A DNA stretch of 64,000 nucleotides from an uncultured Lachnospiraceae bacterium (GTDB lineage Bacteria; Bacillota; Clostridia; Lachnospirales; Lachnospiraceae). The position numbers were made by a program, and so were the translations under genes. The notes under the pieces are model-generated. The model ran no database searches. It had not been told where the DNA came from and saw only the letters and a program-made list of their open reading frames with translations. Below, piece after piece: positions 1 through 8,012 of the stretch; the first letter of the stretch is position 1; each line of letters opens with the position of its first letter. The DNA is taken from positions 33,617-97,616 of the forward strand of contig CARUOB010000003.1 in assembly GCA_949076555.1 (NCBI GenBank), given 5' to 3'.

Positions 1-200
1 GGCCAAAGAGGCAGCCGCTCCTTTTCGCTGCCATTTACACATAAGCCGGATTTTTATGCATGATAGATGAATCGGCGCGGTCCAAAACCTGTTTCATTTG
101 TTTTCCATTTAAAAAGAAAAGGTTGACGAAAAGGGTGGAAATCAGTACTATGTTTAGATAGGGGTATCAGGATTTTTTATACATTCGGAGGATAACTGCT
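1..200. other. Non-coding left edge
   Basis: No gene is supported here. It ends with the GGAGG ribosome binding site (about 187-191) of the lipoprotein gene. No riboswitch or convincing terminator was recognised, although metH follows directly and a cobalamin or SAM switch might have been expected. Confidence 0.5.
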
Positions 201-836
201 TTGACAAAATATAAGATGATACTTGTCACCCTGCTGTCGGCTTTTCTGCTTACGGCCTGCGGGGAGGATGAGGAGCTGACGGCTTATCAAGAGGATATGA
301 ACACTTTTTTTGAGCGGGCGGTCGAATACAATGACAAGATGAACGCCATCGACCGCGAATCCGATACCGCGGTGATCGAGCTTCTGGGGTATCTGGATGC
401 TTTTGCGGAGGATATCCAGTGGATGGCGGAGCTTACGGTGCCGGAACAGTTTTCGGCGGTGGAAAGCCTTGCGGACGAGGCGGACGAAAATATGAAAGAG
501 GCGGTAGCGCTTTTCCATGCGGCTTATGACGGGGAATCCTATGACGAGAGTTCCGAGCAGGCAGCGCTGGAATACTATGACAGGACCAATATACGTATCC
601 AGTATATCATTACGATTCTGCACGGAGAAATTCCCGAGGGAGAGGGCGTTACGTATACAGAAGAGCATCCGCTTTTGGGCGGCGGCTATCTGAACAAAGA
701 GGACGAGGACGAAGCGGCTGACGAAGAATCGGAGGACGGGGAGAACCCTGACGGGGAAGAGGACGTGCCGGAGGATGATTTTGACACGGACGATACGGTT
801 TTCTACGAGGAACCCTCAGAAACGGATGGAGAATAA
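201..836 (+). CDS. Putative acidic lipoprotein of unknown function
   Basis: The 211-residue product starts with a type II signal peptide: basic MTKYK, a hydrophobic stretch, and a lipobox LLTAC with the acceptor Cys at residue 20. It should be lipidated and held on the outer face of the membrane. The start is TTG, chosen because GGAGG lies about 10 nt upstream. The middle is predicted helical and the last 50 residues are very rich in Asp and Glu. metH starts 6 nt downstream, so the two are probably cotranscribed. No family was recognised, and a link to methionine or cobalamin is not shown by the sequence. Confidence 0.75.
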   Translation: MTKYKMILVTLLSAFLLTACGEDEELTAYQEDMNTFFERAVEYNDKMNAIDRESDTAVIELLGYLDAFAEDIQWMAELTVPEQFSAVESLADEADENMKEAVALFHAAYDGESYDESSEQAALEYYDRTNIRIQYIITILHGEIPEGEGVTYTEEHPLLGGGYLNKEDEDEAADEESEDGENPDGEEDVPEDDFDTDDTVFYEEPSETDGE

Positions 837-842
837 GGATAG

Positions 843-3302
843 ATGAACAGACAGGAATTTCAGACGTTAATCAAGAATACACCCTTGTTTCTGGATGGCG
901 CCACCGGCTCCAATCTGCAAAAGCAGGGCATGCCTGCGGGCGTCTGCCCGGAACAATGGATTTTAGAACACAGAGATATTATGATCGGCCTGCAGAGGGA
1001 TTTCGTAGCCGCTGGCAGCGATATTGTCTATGCACCTACTTTTACGTCCAACCGGATTAAACTGAAAGAGTACGGCATGGAAGAGCAGATCGAGCAGATC
1101 AACCGGGATCTGGTCGGGATTTCCAAGGAGGCGGTCGGCGGGAAAGCCTATATTGCGGGCGACCTGACCATGACAGGCGAGCAGCTTGCTCCCATGGGGC
1201 GACTGGATTTTGAGGAACTGGTTGACGTATATAAAGAACAGATCCGCTATCTTGTCGAGGCGGGTGTGGATCTTTTGGTGATAGAGACGATGATGAGCCT
1301 GCAGGAGACGAGGGCTGCCGTGATCGCGGCGAAGGAGGTCTGTGACCTGGCGGTGATGGCGACGCTTACCTTTGAGTCGGACGGCAGAACACTGTTTGGC
1401 ACCGACGCGGCTACCGCGGCGATTGTGCTGGAGAGTCTGGGTGTGGCGGCGGTAGGCACAAACTGCTCTGCGGGGCCGGACAAGATGGTGGACACGGTGT
1501 GCCGTATGGCGGAGGTTACCGGTATTCCCATCATCGCCAAGCCAAACGCCGGCCTGCCCTCTCTGGATGGGGATGGCAATACGGTTTACGATATGGGGGC
1601 CGAGACGTTCGGCCGTCATATGCGGGATCTGATTTTGGCTGGCGCGTCCGTGATCGGCGGCTGTTGCGGCACCACACCCGCGCATATTCTTGCGGCGAAG
1701 GAGGCGGTGCGGGATATGGCCGTCATACACCGCGAAAAGCCGAAAAAGCGGTTTTTGACGAGCGAGCGGCAGACGGTGGCATTCGGTCTGGATGATCCTT
1801 TCATCGTGGTGGGCGAACGCATAAACCCTACCGGGAAAAAGAAGCTGCAGGCGGCGCTTCGGGAAGGCTCCATGGAGATGGTGGCCGATTTTGCGGAGGC
1901 ACAGGAAGCCTGCGGCGCAAGCATTCTGGATGTGAACATGGGGATGAGCGGCATCGACGAGAAGGCCATGATGTTAAAGGCCATGGAGACGGTGAGCAGC
2001 GTCACAAACCTCCCCTTGTCCATCGATTCCAGCCATGTGGACGTGATGGAGGCAGCGCTTCGCAGATATCCGGGCCGCGCGCTGATCAATTCCATTTCCG
2101 GTGAAAAGGCGAAGCAGGACGCCCTGCTTGCCATCGCGAAAAAATACGGCGCTATGTTTATTCTTCTGCCTTTGTCGGATGCGGGACTTCCGAAAGATCT
2201 TTCGGAGAAGACTGCGATTATCGATGATATACAGGAAAAAGCGCTTGCGCTTGGCCTGACAAAAGAGGATATTGTGGTGGACGGTCTGGTGGCTACCGTG
2301 GGCGCCAATAAGAACGCGGCCATAGAGACGCTTGAGACGATCCGCTACTGCAAGGAGCGGGGGCTTGCCACAATCTGCGGCCTGTCCAATATTTCCTTCG
2401 GCCTGCCGGAGCGAGGCTTTGTAAACACCGCCTTTCTCACCATGGCGATCCGCGAGGGACTTACCATGGCGATTGCCAACCCGTCTCAGGAGCTTTTGAT
2501 GAGCTGTGCGTTCGTGTCGGACCTGCTTCTGAATAAGGAGGAGGCGGACACCCGCTATATCCGGCTGATGGATGCACTCCGGGAAAAGAAGGAGGCGGCC
2601 GGGGAGTCCGCGCCGAAAGAGACGGGAATCCGTCTGAACCGGACCGTGCAGGAGGAGAGCGGCGCATCACCGAAAGACAGACTCCGCACCGATGTGCTGA
2701 AGGGAAAACGGGACGTCATCGTGGAGGACACGAAAACGGCGATGGAGCAGGGTTTTGAGGCAAAGGCGCTTCTGGATGAGGTTCTTCTGCCAGCCATCAA
2801 TGAGGTGGGCGAGCTGTTTGACAAGGGCAAGTATTTCCTGCCACAGTTGATTGCCAGCGCGGAGGCGATGAAGGCTTCTATCGAATACATGGAACCTGTT
2901 CTCTTGCAGGCGAGTGCGGGGGAGGACATGCCTACCGTGGTGATCGCTACGGTGGAGGGCGATATCCATGACATCGGGAAAAATCTGGTGGCCCTGATGC
3001 TGAAAAATTACGGTTTCCGTGTGATTGATCTTGGTAAGGATGTGCCAAAGGAAAGAATCATAGAGGCGGCCAGAGAGCATAACGCGCAGGTCATCGCGCT
3101 CTCGGCGCTTATGACCACCACCATGCAGCAGATGCGACATGTGGTCGATTACGCGAAGGAGCGGGAGATTCAAGCGAAAATCATCATCGGCGGTGCGGTC
3201 ATCACCGAGGAATACGCCAGAGAGATCGGTGCCGACGGCTATTCCAAGGACGCGGCCGATGCGGTGAAACTGACGCAGAAATTGCTGGGATTGAACGGTT
3301 AG
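843..3302 (+). CDS. metH: Cobalamin-dependent methionine synthase lacking the reactivation domain
   Basis: Transfers the methyl group of 5-methyltetrahydrofolate to homocysteine through cobalamin. The 819 residues show, in order, the homocysteine-binding barrel with the zinc ligands Cys208 and Cys274/Cys275 (NCSAGPD and GGCCGTTP), the pterin-binding barrel (about 310-570, with VGERINPTG), then the cobalamin cap and binding domains (about 620-819) with the DxHxxG motif in GDIHDIGKN, His709 being the lower cobalt ligand. Full-length MetH is about 1,200 residues; the C-terminal AdoMet-binding reactivation domain is absent, as is common in Clostridia. A separate activator is therefore needed, and the gene at 61715-62416 is a candidate. 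Lies 6 nt after the lipoprotein gene. Confidence 0.95.
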   Translation: MNRQEFQTLIKNTPLFLDGATGSNLQKQGMPAGVCPEQWILEHRDIMIGLQRDFVAAGSDIVYAPTFTSNRIKLKEYGMEEQIEQINRDLVGISKEAVGGKAYIAGDLTMTGEQLAPMGRLDFEELVDVYKEQIRYLVEAGVDLLVIETMMSLQETRAAVIAAKEVCDLAVMATLTFESDGRTLFGTDAATAAIVLESLGVAAVGTNCSAGPDKMVDTVCRMAEVTGIPIIAKPNAGLPSLDGDGNTVYDMGAETFGRHMRDLILAGASVIGGCCGTTPAHILAAKEAVRDMAVIHREKPKKRFLTSERQTVAFGLDDPFIVVGERINPTGKKKLQAALREGSMEMVADFAEAQEACGASILDVNMGMSGIDEKAMMLKAMETVSSVTNLPLSIDSSHVDVMEAALRRYPGRALINSISGEKAKQDALLAIAKKYGAMFILLPLSDAGLPKDLSEKTAIIDDIQEKALALGLTKEDIVVDGLVATVGANKNAAIETLETIRYCKERGLATICGLSNISFGLPERGFVNTAFLTMAIREGLTMAIANPSQELLMSCAFVSDLLLNKEEADTRYIRLMDALREKKEAAGESAPKETGIRLNRTVQEESGASPKDRLRTDVLKGKRDVIVEDTKTAMEQGFEAKALLDEVLLPAINEVGELFDKGKYFLPQLIASAEAMKASIEYMEPVLLQASAGEDMPTVVIATVEGDIHDIGKNLVALMLKNYGFRVIDLGKDVPKERIIEAAREHNAQVIALSALMTTTMQQMRHVVDYAKEREIQAKIIIGGAVITEEYAREIGADGYSKDAADAVKLTQKLLGLNG

Positions 3303-3366
3303 ATATAATGAGCCGGTGCAGGTAAAAAACAGTTACGAATAGACGATAGAAGAGAGGATAAGGTAT

Positions 3367-4986
3367 ATGATAGGTGCAGATGCAATCGTAAAATGTCTGG
3401 AGGCGGAAGGCGTTTCGTATGTGTTCGGGTATCCGGGTGTGGCCATATGTCCCTTTTACAACAGCATATTGGAGTCCGATATCCAAACCATTCTGATCCG
3501 CACGGAGCAAAATGCGGCCCATGCGGCCAGCGGCCTCGCCAGAGTGTCCGGAAAAGTGGGCGTGTGTGCCGTGACATCCGGCCCGGGCGCAACCAATCTG
3601 ATTACGGGGGTGGCAACCGCCTTTGCGGACAGCATACCGCTCGTATGTATCACGGGGCAGGTGAACAGTGAACTTCTCGGATCAGACGTATTTCAGGAGG
3701 CGGATATCACCGGCGCGGTGGAATCCTTTGTCAAATACAGCTATCTGGTGAAAGACGCGGCAGATATTCCGCAGATCTTTAAAGAAGCCTTTCATCTGGC
3801 GTCCACAGGCCGCAAGGGACCTGTGCTGATCGACATTCCCATAGATATCCAAAATGCGCCTGTCGGGAAGTTCAAATATCCCGAAGAGGTCAATATGCGA
3901 ACCTATAAGCCGACAGTGCGGGGCAATATGGCCCAGATCAAGAAGGTTATTAAGGAGCTGGCAAAGTCTAAACGGCCTCTGATCTGTGCGGGCGGCGGTG
4001 TGCTCTTAAGTCAGGCGGAAGAGGCTCTGCGCGCTTTTTCCGAGAAATACCGGATTCCCGTGGTTTCCACGATGATGGGCATTGGCGCCATGCCGACCGA
4101 GCATCCCATGTACTACGGTATGGTGGGCAACAACGGCAAGCCTTTTGCCAACAGGGCCATGAATGAGTCGGATCTTCTCCTCATGGTAGGCGCGCGGGTG
4201 GCCGACAGAGCGGTGAACCAGCCCGATCTGATCACGGAAAACAAAGTCCTTGTCCACATCGACGTGGACCCCGCTGAGATCGGCAAGAACGTAGGACCCG
4301 CCATTCCGCTGGTGGGCGACGCGAGACATATATTTGAAGACATCGAGACGGAAGAGTTTAGCTGTGAGCATGAGGAGTGGATACAGACGTTAAACAACTA
4401 CCGCGATACGATGCAGCCCGTGCGCAGACCGAATCCTGCCTATGTCGATCCGGCGGCCTTTATCACCATGCTCTCCCGCGAGATGGATGAGAATGCGGTT
4501 TACGTGGCGGATGTGGGGCAGAACCAGATCTGGTCCTGCGGCTATCATATCGTGAAGAAGGGGCGTTTCCTCACTACAGGCGGCATGGGCACCATGGGCT
4601 ATTCCATTCCGGCGGCCATGGGCGCGAAGCTGGCGGACAAAAGCCGTCAGGTGGTGGCGGTCTGCGGCGACGGTTCCTTCCAGATGTCCATGATGGAGCT
4701 TGCCACCATGCGGCAGTTTGACGTACCTGTCAAAATTATTGTTCTGAAAAACAATTATCTGGGCATGGTGCGGGAATACCAGCATTATACCTACAAAGAT
4801 AACTATTCCGTGGTTGACTTATCGGGCAGCCCGGATCTGGGAAAACTCTCCGCAGCCTTCGGACTTAAGTTTATGCGGCAGGAGACGATGGAAGGCGCAC
4901 AGGAGACCATAAGGGCCTTTTTGGAGAAGGATGAGTCGGTGCTTCTGGAGTGTCTGATTGATCCCATGGATCTGGTGAAAGGTTGA
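3367..4986 (+). CDS. ilvB: Acetolactate synthase large subunit, biosynthetic type
   Basis: Catalytic subunit of the ThDP-dependent enzyme that makes acetolactate and acetohydroxybutyrate, the first common step of branched-chain amino acid synthesis. Visible are the N-terminal FGYPG segment, the catalytic Glu in RTEQNAAHAASG, the GDGSF...LKNN thiamine diphosphate motif and the family-typical YLGMVREYQ. At 539 residues it is a little shorter than the usual 560-590. A GAGAGGATAAGG ribosome binding site precedes the ATG. ilvN follows about 25 nt later, giving a catalytic-regulatory pair. Whether it is the main or a secondary acetolactate synthase cannot be told from this window. Confidence 0.9.
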   Translation: MIGADAIVKCLEAEGVSYVFGYPGVAICPFYNSILESDIQTILIRTEQNAAHAASGLARVSGKVGVCAVTSGPGATNLITGVATAFADSIPLVCITGQVNSELLGSDVFQEADITGAVESFVKYSYLVKDAADIPQIFKEAFHLASTGRKGPVLIDIPIDIQNAPVGKFKYPEEVNMRTYKPTVRGNMAQIKKVIKELAKSKRPLICAGGGVLLSQAEEALRAFSEKYRIPVVSTMMGIGAMPTEHPMYYGMVGNNGKPFANRAMNESDLLLMVGARVADRAVNQPDLITENKVLVHIDVDPAEIGKNVGPAIPLVGDARHIFEDIETEEFSCEHEEWIQTLNNYRDTMQPVRRPNPAYVDPAAFITMLSREMDENAVYVADVGQNQIWSCGYHIVKKGRFLTTGGMGTMGYSIPAAMGAKLADKSRQVVAVCGDGSFQMSMMELATMRQFDVPVKIIVLKNNYLGMVREYQHYTYKDNYSVVDLSGSPDLGKLSAAFGLKFMRQETMEGAQETIRAFLEKDESVLLECLIDPMDLVKG

Positions 4987-5011
4987 GAACCATTATATGA
5001 TGGAGGACAAG

Positions 5012-5500
5012 ATGAAGAAAATTTATTCCGTACTGGTGGAAAACAGATCCGGCGTACTCTGCAAGGTGGCGGGGTTGTTTTCCAGAAGATGTTTCAATAT
5101 CGATTCCCTGGCGGTGGGGGAGACTGAGGATACGAGCGTATCCCGTATGACCATCGTCAGTTCCGGGGATGAGCGCACCATCGAACAGATCGAGAAGCAG
5201 CTCAACAAAAAGATCGACGTGATCAAGGTGAAGACCTTTGACGAGCCGTCAAGCGTAAGCCGTGAGCTGATGCTGATGAAGGTCAAGTATAATAAAAACA
5301 ACAGGAAAGATATCATGGAAACCTGTGACATTATGCACGCGGATATCGTGGATATGTCCCAGAATATGTTTATCATCCAGATCTGTGACACGCCGGAGCG
5401 GGTGCGACTGTTTATCAGCATGATGAAGGGCATCAGCATCGTGGAGATGGCCCGCACAGGGACCTTGGCGCTGCAAAAGTGCCTGGAGGCGGAAGAATAA
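5012..5500 (+). CDS. ilvN: Acetolactate synthase small (regulatory) subunit, first copy
   Basis: Regulatory ACT-domain subunit that stimulates IlvB and gives feedback control by valine. The product (162 residues from this start) has an N-terminal ACT domain (about 3-75) opening with SVLVENRSGVLCKVAGLFSRR and a C-terminal IlvN domain ending VEMARTGTLAL. In-frame ATGs exist at 4997 and 5000, but GGAGG at 5002-5006 overlaps them and is correctly spaced for the ATG at 5012. A strong terminator follows. A second ilvN lies about 0.7 kb downstream with clearly different sequence. Confidence 0.88.
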   Translation: MKKIYSVLVENRSGVLCKVAGLFSRRCFNIDSLAVGETEDTSVSRMTIVSSGDERTIEQIEKQLNKKIDVIKVKTFDEPSSVSRELMLMKVKYNKNNRKDIMETCDIMHADIVDMSQNMFIIQICDTPERVRLFISMMKGISIVEMARTGTLALQKCLEAEE

Positions 5501-5522
5501 TAAAAAAGAAAAATAACAGCAT

Positions 5523-5566
5523 AAAGGCGCATGGAACAGTATATTGTAAACCATGCGCCTTTTTAC
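5523..5566 (+). terminator. Rho-independent terminator after ilvBN
   Basis: A perfect 12-bp stem (5523-5534 with 5551-5562, AAAGGCGCATGG and its complement) is followed by a T-rich run. It also serves as a plausible end for the minus-strand gene at 5574-5765. Confidence 0.88.
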
Positions 5567-5573
5567 CCTTGTA

Positions 5574-5765
5574 TTATTCTTTAATTTCGTCAATATCTGT
5601 GAGGTTTACACCCAACGAAGTTAATACAGCCTTTAATGACCGATAATCTTTTTTCAAACTTGCATATGTTTTTATTGCGTTTTCTTCTTTAGCAATCATC
5701 ATATGGGCTTGGATTTTTTGAAATTCGTTTATATTCCTTTCAATAATTTCTCCATTACCAGGCAA
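5574..5765 (-). CDS. Small hypothetical protein, 63 residues
   Basis: Not recognised as a named family. It begins at TTG (5765-5763) behind a strong GGGAGGTGA ribosome binding site, which is the main reason to call it real. The product is charged and probably all-helical, without membrane segments or a signal peptide, and ends LTSLGVNLTDIDEIKE. It lies opposite to its neighbours, in a zone that also holds a gene remnant and a duplicated promoter, so it may be part of an acquired accessory fragment. That last point is inference. Confidence 0.5.
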   Translation of the reverse strand: MPGNGEIIERNINEFQKIQAHMMIAKEENAIKTYASLKKDYRSLKAVLTSLGVNLTDIDEIKE

Positions 5766-5914
5766 TTTGTGTCACCTCCCAACTATTAAAATCAATTGTA
5801 AATATATGTTTAATATAGCATAATTAAGATGCAAAATCTATGCCGGATTCATTGCATTACAATAGCGAAACATCTATCCTTTCAATAAGATGCCAGCACA
5901 CTCGTCCGCCACAG

Positions 5915-5943
5915 TTGACTTTTCTCCGCTAAATTGGTACGAT
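5915..5943 (+). promoter_or_regulatory. Upstream copy of duplicated sigma-A promoter
   Basis: TTGACT (5915-5920), a 17-bp spacer and TACGAT (5938-5943). It matches the downstream promoter in layout and much of its sequence, but the -10 box is weaker. Confidence 0.55.
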
Positions 5944-5949
5944 GGGTGA

Positions 5950-6102
5950 CAGGTATGGAAACAATCTATTGTAAAACTGCGGGAAATCCTAAACGACAGC
6001 GACATTCCGTTTTTGATAGAGATACAGGAATTTGACAGGCTGCCGGAGGCTTTTCAGAATGAAATATTAAAAAAATATGTTCAAATTTTCCCGATGCCAT
6101 AA
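5950..6102 (+). pseudogene. Remnant of a nucleotidyltransferase (MNT-type) C-terminal end
   Basis: An open frame bounded by TGA at 5947 and TAA at 6100 encodes about 50 residues containing LREILNDSDIPFLIEIQEF and DRLPEAFQNEILKKYV. The pattern resembles the C-terminal end of small MNT nucleotidyltransferases, which often pair with HEPN proteins as toxin-antitoxin modules. No start codon, ribosome binding site or GSxxxG catalytic motif is present, so this is a decayed fragment. The family assignment is from pattern memory and is moderate. Confidence 0.45.
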
Positions 6103-6113
6103 GGGCGGCACAG

Positions 6114-6142
6114 TTGACTTTTTTCCCTTAAGTTGCTACAAT
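6114..6142 (+). promoter_or_regulatory. Sigma-A promoter of ilvN(2)-ilvC
   Basis: TTGACT (6114-6119), a 17-bp spacer and TACAAT (6137-6142), near consensus, about 75 nt ahead of the second ilvN start. No T-box or leader peptide was recognised between promoter and gene. Confidence 0.75.
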
Positions 6143-6217
6143 TATTGACAGTGTTTATACCGAAAGGTCAGATTGCAGAAAGATGTGCTGTCTGCAAACG
6201 GAAGGAAGGGTGCTTGT

Positions 6218-6718
6218 ATGCAGAAAAAGGTTTTTCAGTTGTTGGTAGATAATACATCGGGTGTTTTAAGCCGTATTGCCGGCCTTTTTTCCAGACGCGG
6301 TTACAATATCGAAAGCATTACGGCCGGTTCGACTGCGGACCCCCGCTATACCCGCATCACGATCGTTACCTCCGGGGACGACGAGATTCTGGAGCAGATC
6401 GAAAAGCAGGTGGCCAAATTGGTGGATGTGCGCGATATCAAGGAACTAAAGCCCGGAGAGAGCGTATACCGGGAGCTTGCCCTGATTAAAGTGAGAGTGA
6501 CTTCCGCCAGAGACCGCATTGATGTGTTTGCGGTGGCGAACGCGTACCGGGCAGACCCCGTAGATGTCTCACCCGGCAGCATCACCATCGAGCTGATCGG
6601 CGATCAGGATAAGATCGACGCTTTTATCGCGGTTCTGGACGGCTATGAGATTCTGGAGGTAGCCCGTACCGGTATTGCAGGCTTAACCCGCGGTATCGAT
6701 CAGGTCACCTATTTGTAG
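6218..6718 (+). CDS. ilvN: Acetolactate synthase small subunit, second copy
   Basis: A 166-residue ACT-domain regulatory subunit starting QKKVFQLLVDNTSGVLSRIAGLFSRRGYNIES, with a C-terminal IlvN domain ending EILEVARTGIAGL. The ATG at 6218 is preferred over a TTG at 6173 because GGAAGG lies just upstream and the homologous domain starts here. It precedes ilvC by about 80 nt and is probably cotranscribed. Compared with the copy at 5012-5500 it has the more canonical RRGYNIES and ARTGIAGLTRG motifs. A large subunit next to it is missing, so it may serve IlvB encoded upstream or one outside the window. Confidence 0.88.
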   Translation: MQKKVFQLLVDNTSGVLSRIAGLFSRRGYNIESITAGSTADPRYTRITIVTSGDDEILEQIEKQVAKLVDVRDIKELKPGESVYRELALIKVRVTSARDRIDVFAVANAYRADPVDVSPGSITIELIGDQDKIDAFIAVLDGYEILEVARTGIAGLTRGIDQVTYL

Positions 6719-6797
6719 TTAGCTCAAGGGAGTTTCCCTTTCAGTTATAGAAGACATATATCAACAACCAATCTACAGGTAACGGAGGAGAAGAGAA

Positions 6798-7814
6798 ATG
6801 GCAAAAATTTTCTATCAGGAAGACTGTAATTTATCCCTTCTGGATGGTAAGACAATCGCAGTCATCGGTTACGGCAGTCAGGGACACGCACATGCACTGA
6901 ATGCGAAGGAGTCCGGCTGTCACGTAATTATCGGTCTCTACGAGGGTTCTAAGTCATGGGCGAAGGCTGAGGCGCAGGGCTTCGAGGTATATACGGCGGC
7001 CGAGGCTGCTAAGAAGGCAGATATCATTATGATTCTCATCAATGATGAGCTGCAGGCGGCTATGTACAAGAAAGACATCGAGCCGAATCTGGAAGCAGGC
7101 AATATGCTGATGTTCGCGCACGGTTTCAATATCCACTTTGGATGTATCGTACCGCCCAAGGATGTGGACGTGACCATGATCGCGCCCAAGGGCCCGGGCC
7201 ACACGGTAAGAAGCGAGTATCAGGCGGGCAAGGGCGTTCCCTGTCTGGTAGCCGTTCATCAGGACGCTACCGGAAAAGCGCAGGATAAGGCGCTGGCATA
7301 CGCGCTGGCGATCGGCGGCGCGAGGGCAGGCGTTCTGGAGACCACCTTCCGCACCGAGACAGAGACAGACCTTTTCGGCGAGCAGGCAGTCCTTTGCGGC
7401 GGCGTATGCGCGCTGATGCAGGCAGGTTTCGAGACGCTCGTTGAGGCGGGATATGATCCGAGAAACGCGTACTTCGAGTGTATCCATGAAATGAAACTGA
7501 TCGTAGACCTGATTTACCAGTCCGGTTTTGCGGGCATGAGATATTCTATCTCCAACACCGCTGAGTACGGTGATTACATCACGGGTCCGAAGATCATTAC
7601 CGAGGACACCAAGAAAGCTATGAAGAAGATTCTTTCCGATATTCAGGACGGTACCTTCGCGAAGGACTTCCTGCTTGACATGTCTTCCGCAGGCGGTCAG
7701 GTACACTTCAAGGCGATGCGGAAGTTAGCTTCCGAGCATCCCGCTGAGGTTGTAGGCGAGGACATCAGAAAGCTCTATAGCTGGAACGGCGAGGACAAGC
7801 TTATCAACAATTAA
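6798..7814 (+). CDS. ilvC: Ketol-acid reductoisomerase, class I
   Basis: Converts acetolactate or acetohydroxybutyrate to the dihydroxy acid by isomerisation and NAD(P)H-dependent reduction. The 338-residue length fits class I. The N-terminal Rossmann fold shows GYGSQGHAHALN, and the C-terminal knotted domain carries the acidic metal-binding motif in TETDLFGEQAVLCGG. The coenzyme-specificity loop reads GLYEGSKSW where NADPH enzymes often have GLRxGSxSW, so Arg is replaced by Tyr. A GGAGGAGAAG ribosome binding site precedes the ATG. Confidence 0.96.
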   Translation: MAKIFYQEDCNLSLLDGKTIAVIGYGSQGHAHALNAKESGCHVIIGLYEGSKSWAKAEAQGFEVYTAAEAAKKADIIMILINDELQAAMYKKDIEPNLEAGNMLMFAHGFNIHFGCIVPPKDVDVTMIAPKGPGHTVRSEYQAGKGVPCLVAVHQDATGKAQDKALAYALAIGGARAGVLETTFRTETETDLFGEQAVLCGGVCALMQAGFETLVEAGYDPRNAYFECIHEMKLIVDLIYQSGFAGMRYSISNTAEYGDYITGPKIITEDTKKAMKKILSDIQDGTFAKDFLLDMSSAGGQVHFKAMRKLASEHPAEVVGEDIRKLYSWNGEDKLINN

Positions 7815-7850
7815 TTTGTCCTGATTAAATTAACAAAGATAAGATAATAT

Positions 7851-7890
7851 AAGGCATTCCGCCGGTCATCCGGCCGGGGTGCCTTTCTTG
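7851..7890 (+). terminator. Rho-independent terminator after ilvC
   Basis: A GC-rich hairpin from AAGGCATTCC (7851) to GGGGTGCCTTT (about 7887), with core CCGG/CCGG around a TCAT loop, is followed by TCTTGTTTT. Confidence 0.85.
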
Positions 7891-8012
7891 TTTTCGGATA
7901 TTTTGGAAATTTAAGGATTTTGTTTAGAATTTCTTAAGAACTGACAGCGGTTTCTGTTTAGATACGCCGTTTATACTATAAACCATGTAAAAAAACGAGT
8001 GAGGAGCGGACA

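Larger units (their letters stand above)
5908..6150 (+). repeat. Imperfect direct repeat of a promoter region flanking a gene remnant
   Basis: The segments 5908-5950 and 6107-6150 are imperfect copies: both read GCCACAGTTGACTTT or GGCACAGTTGACTTT, then a similar spacer, a -10 box and GACAG. About 155 bp lie between, containing the remnant at 5950-6102. This looks like an insertion or duplication event next to the ilvN-ilvC promoter. Confidence 0.65.

Noticed and set aside
1..200. Cobalamin or SAM riboswitch upstream of the lipoprotein-metH operon
   Set aside because: No B12-box or SAM-box core was found in the 200 nt available; the operon leader may start outside the window.
963..1730. Long open frame on the minus strand inside metH
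   Set aside because: Antisense frame over a well-conserved gene, without ribosome binding site or family motifs; the same applies to other long antisense frames in ilvC, leuC, the YgiQ gene and the topoisomerase genes.
7905..8012. Direct TTTAG/TTTAAG repeats before the response-regulator gene as an autoregulatory site
   Set aside because: The repeats are A+T-rich and irregular and no well-spaced -35/-10 pair fits them, so they could be chance.
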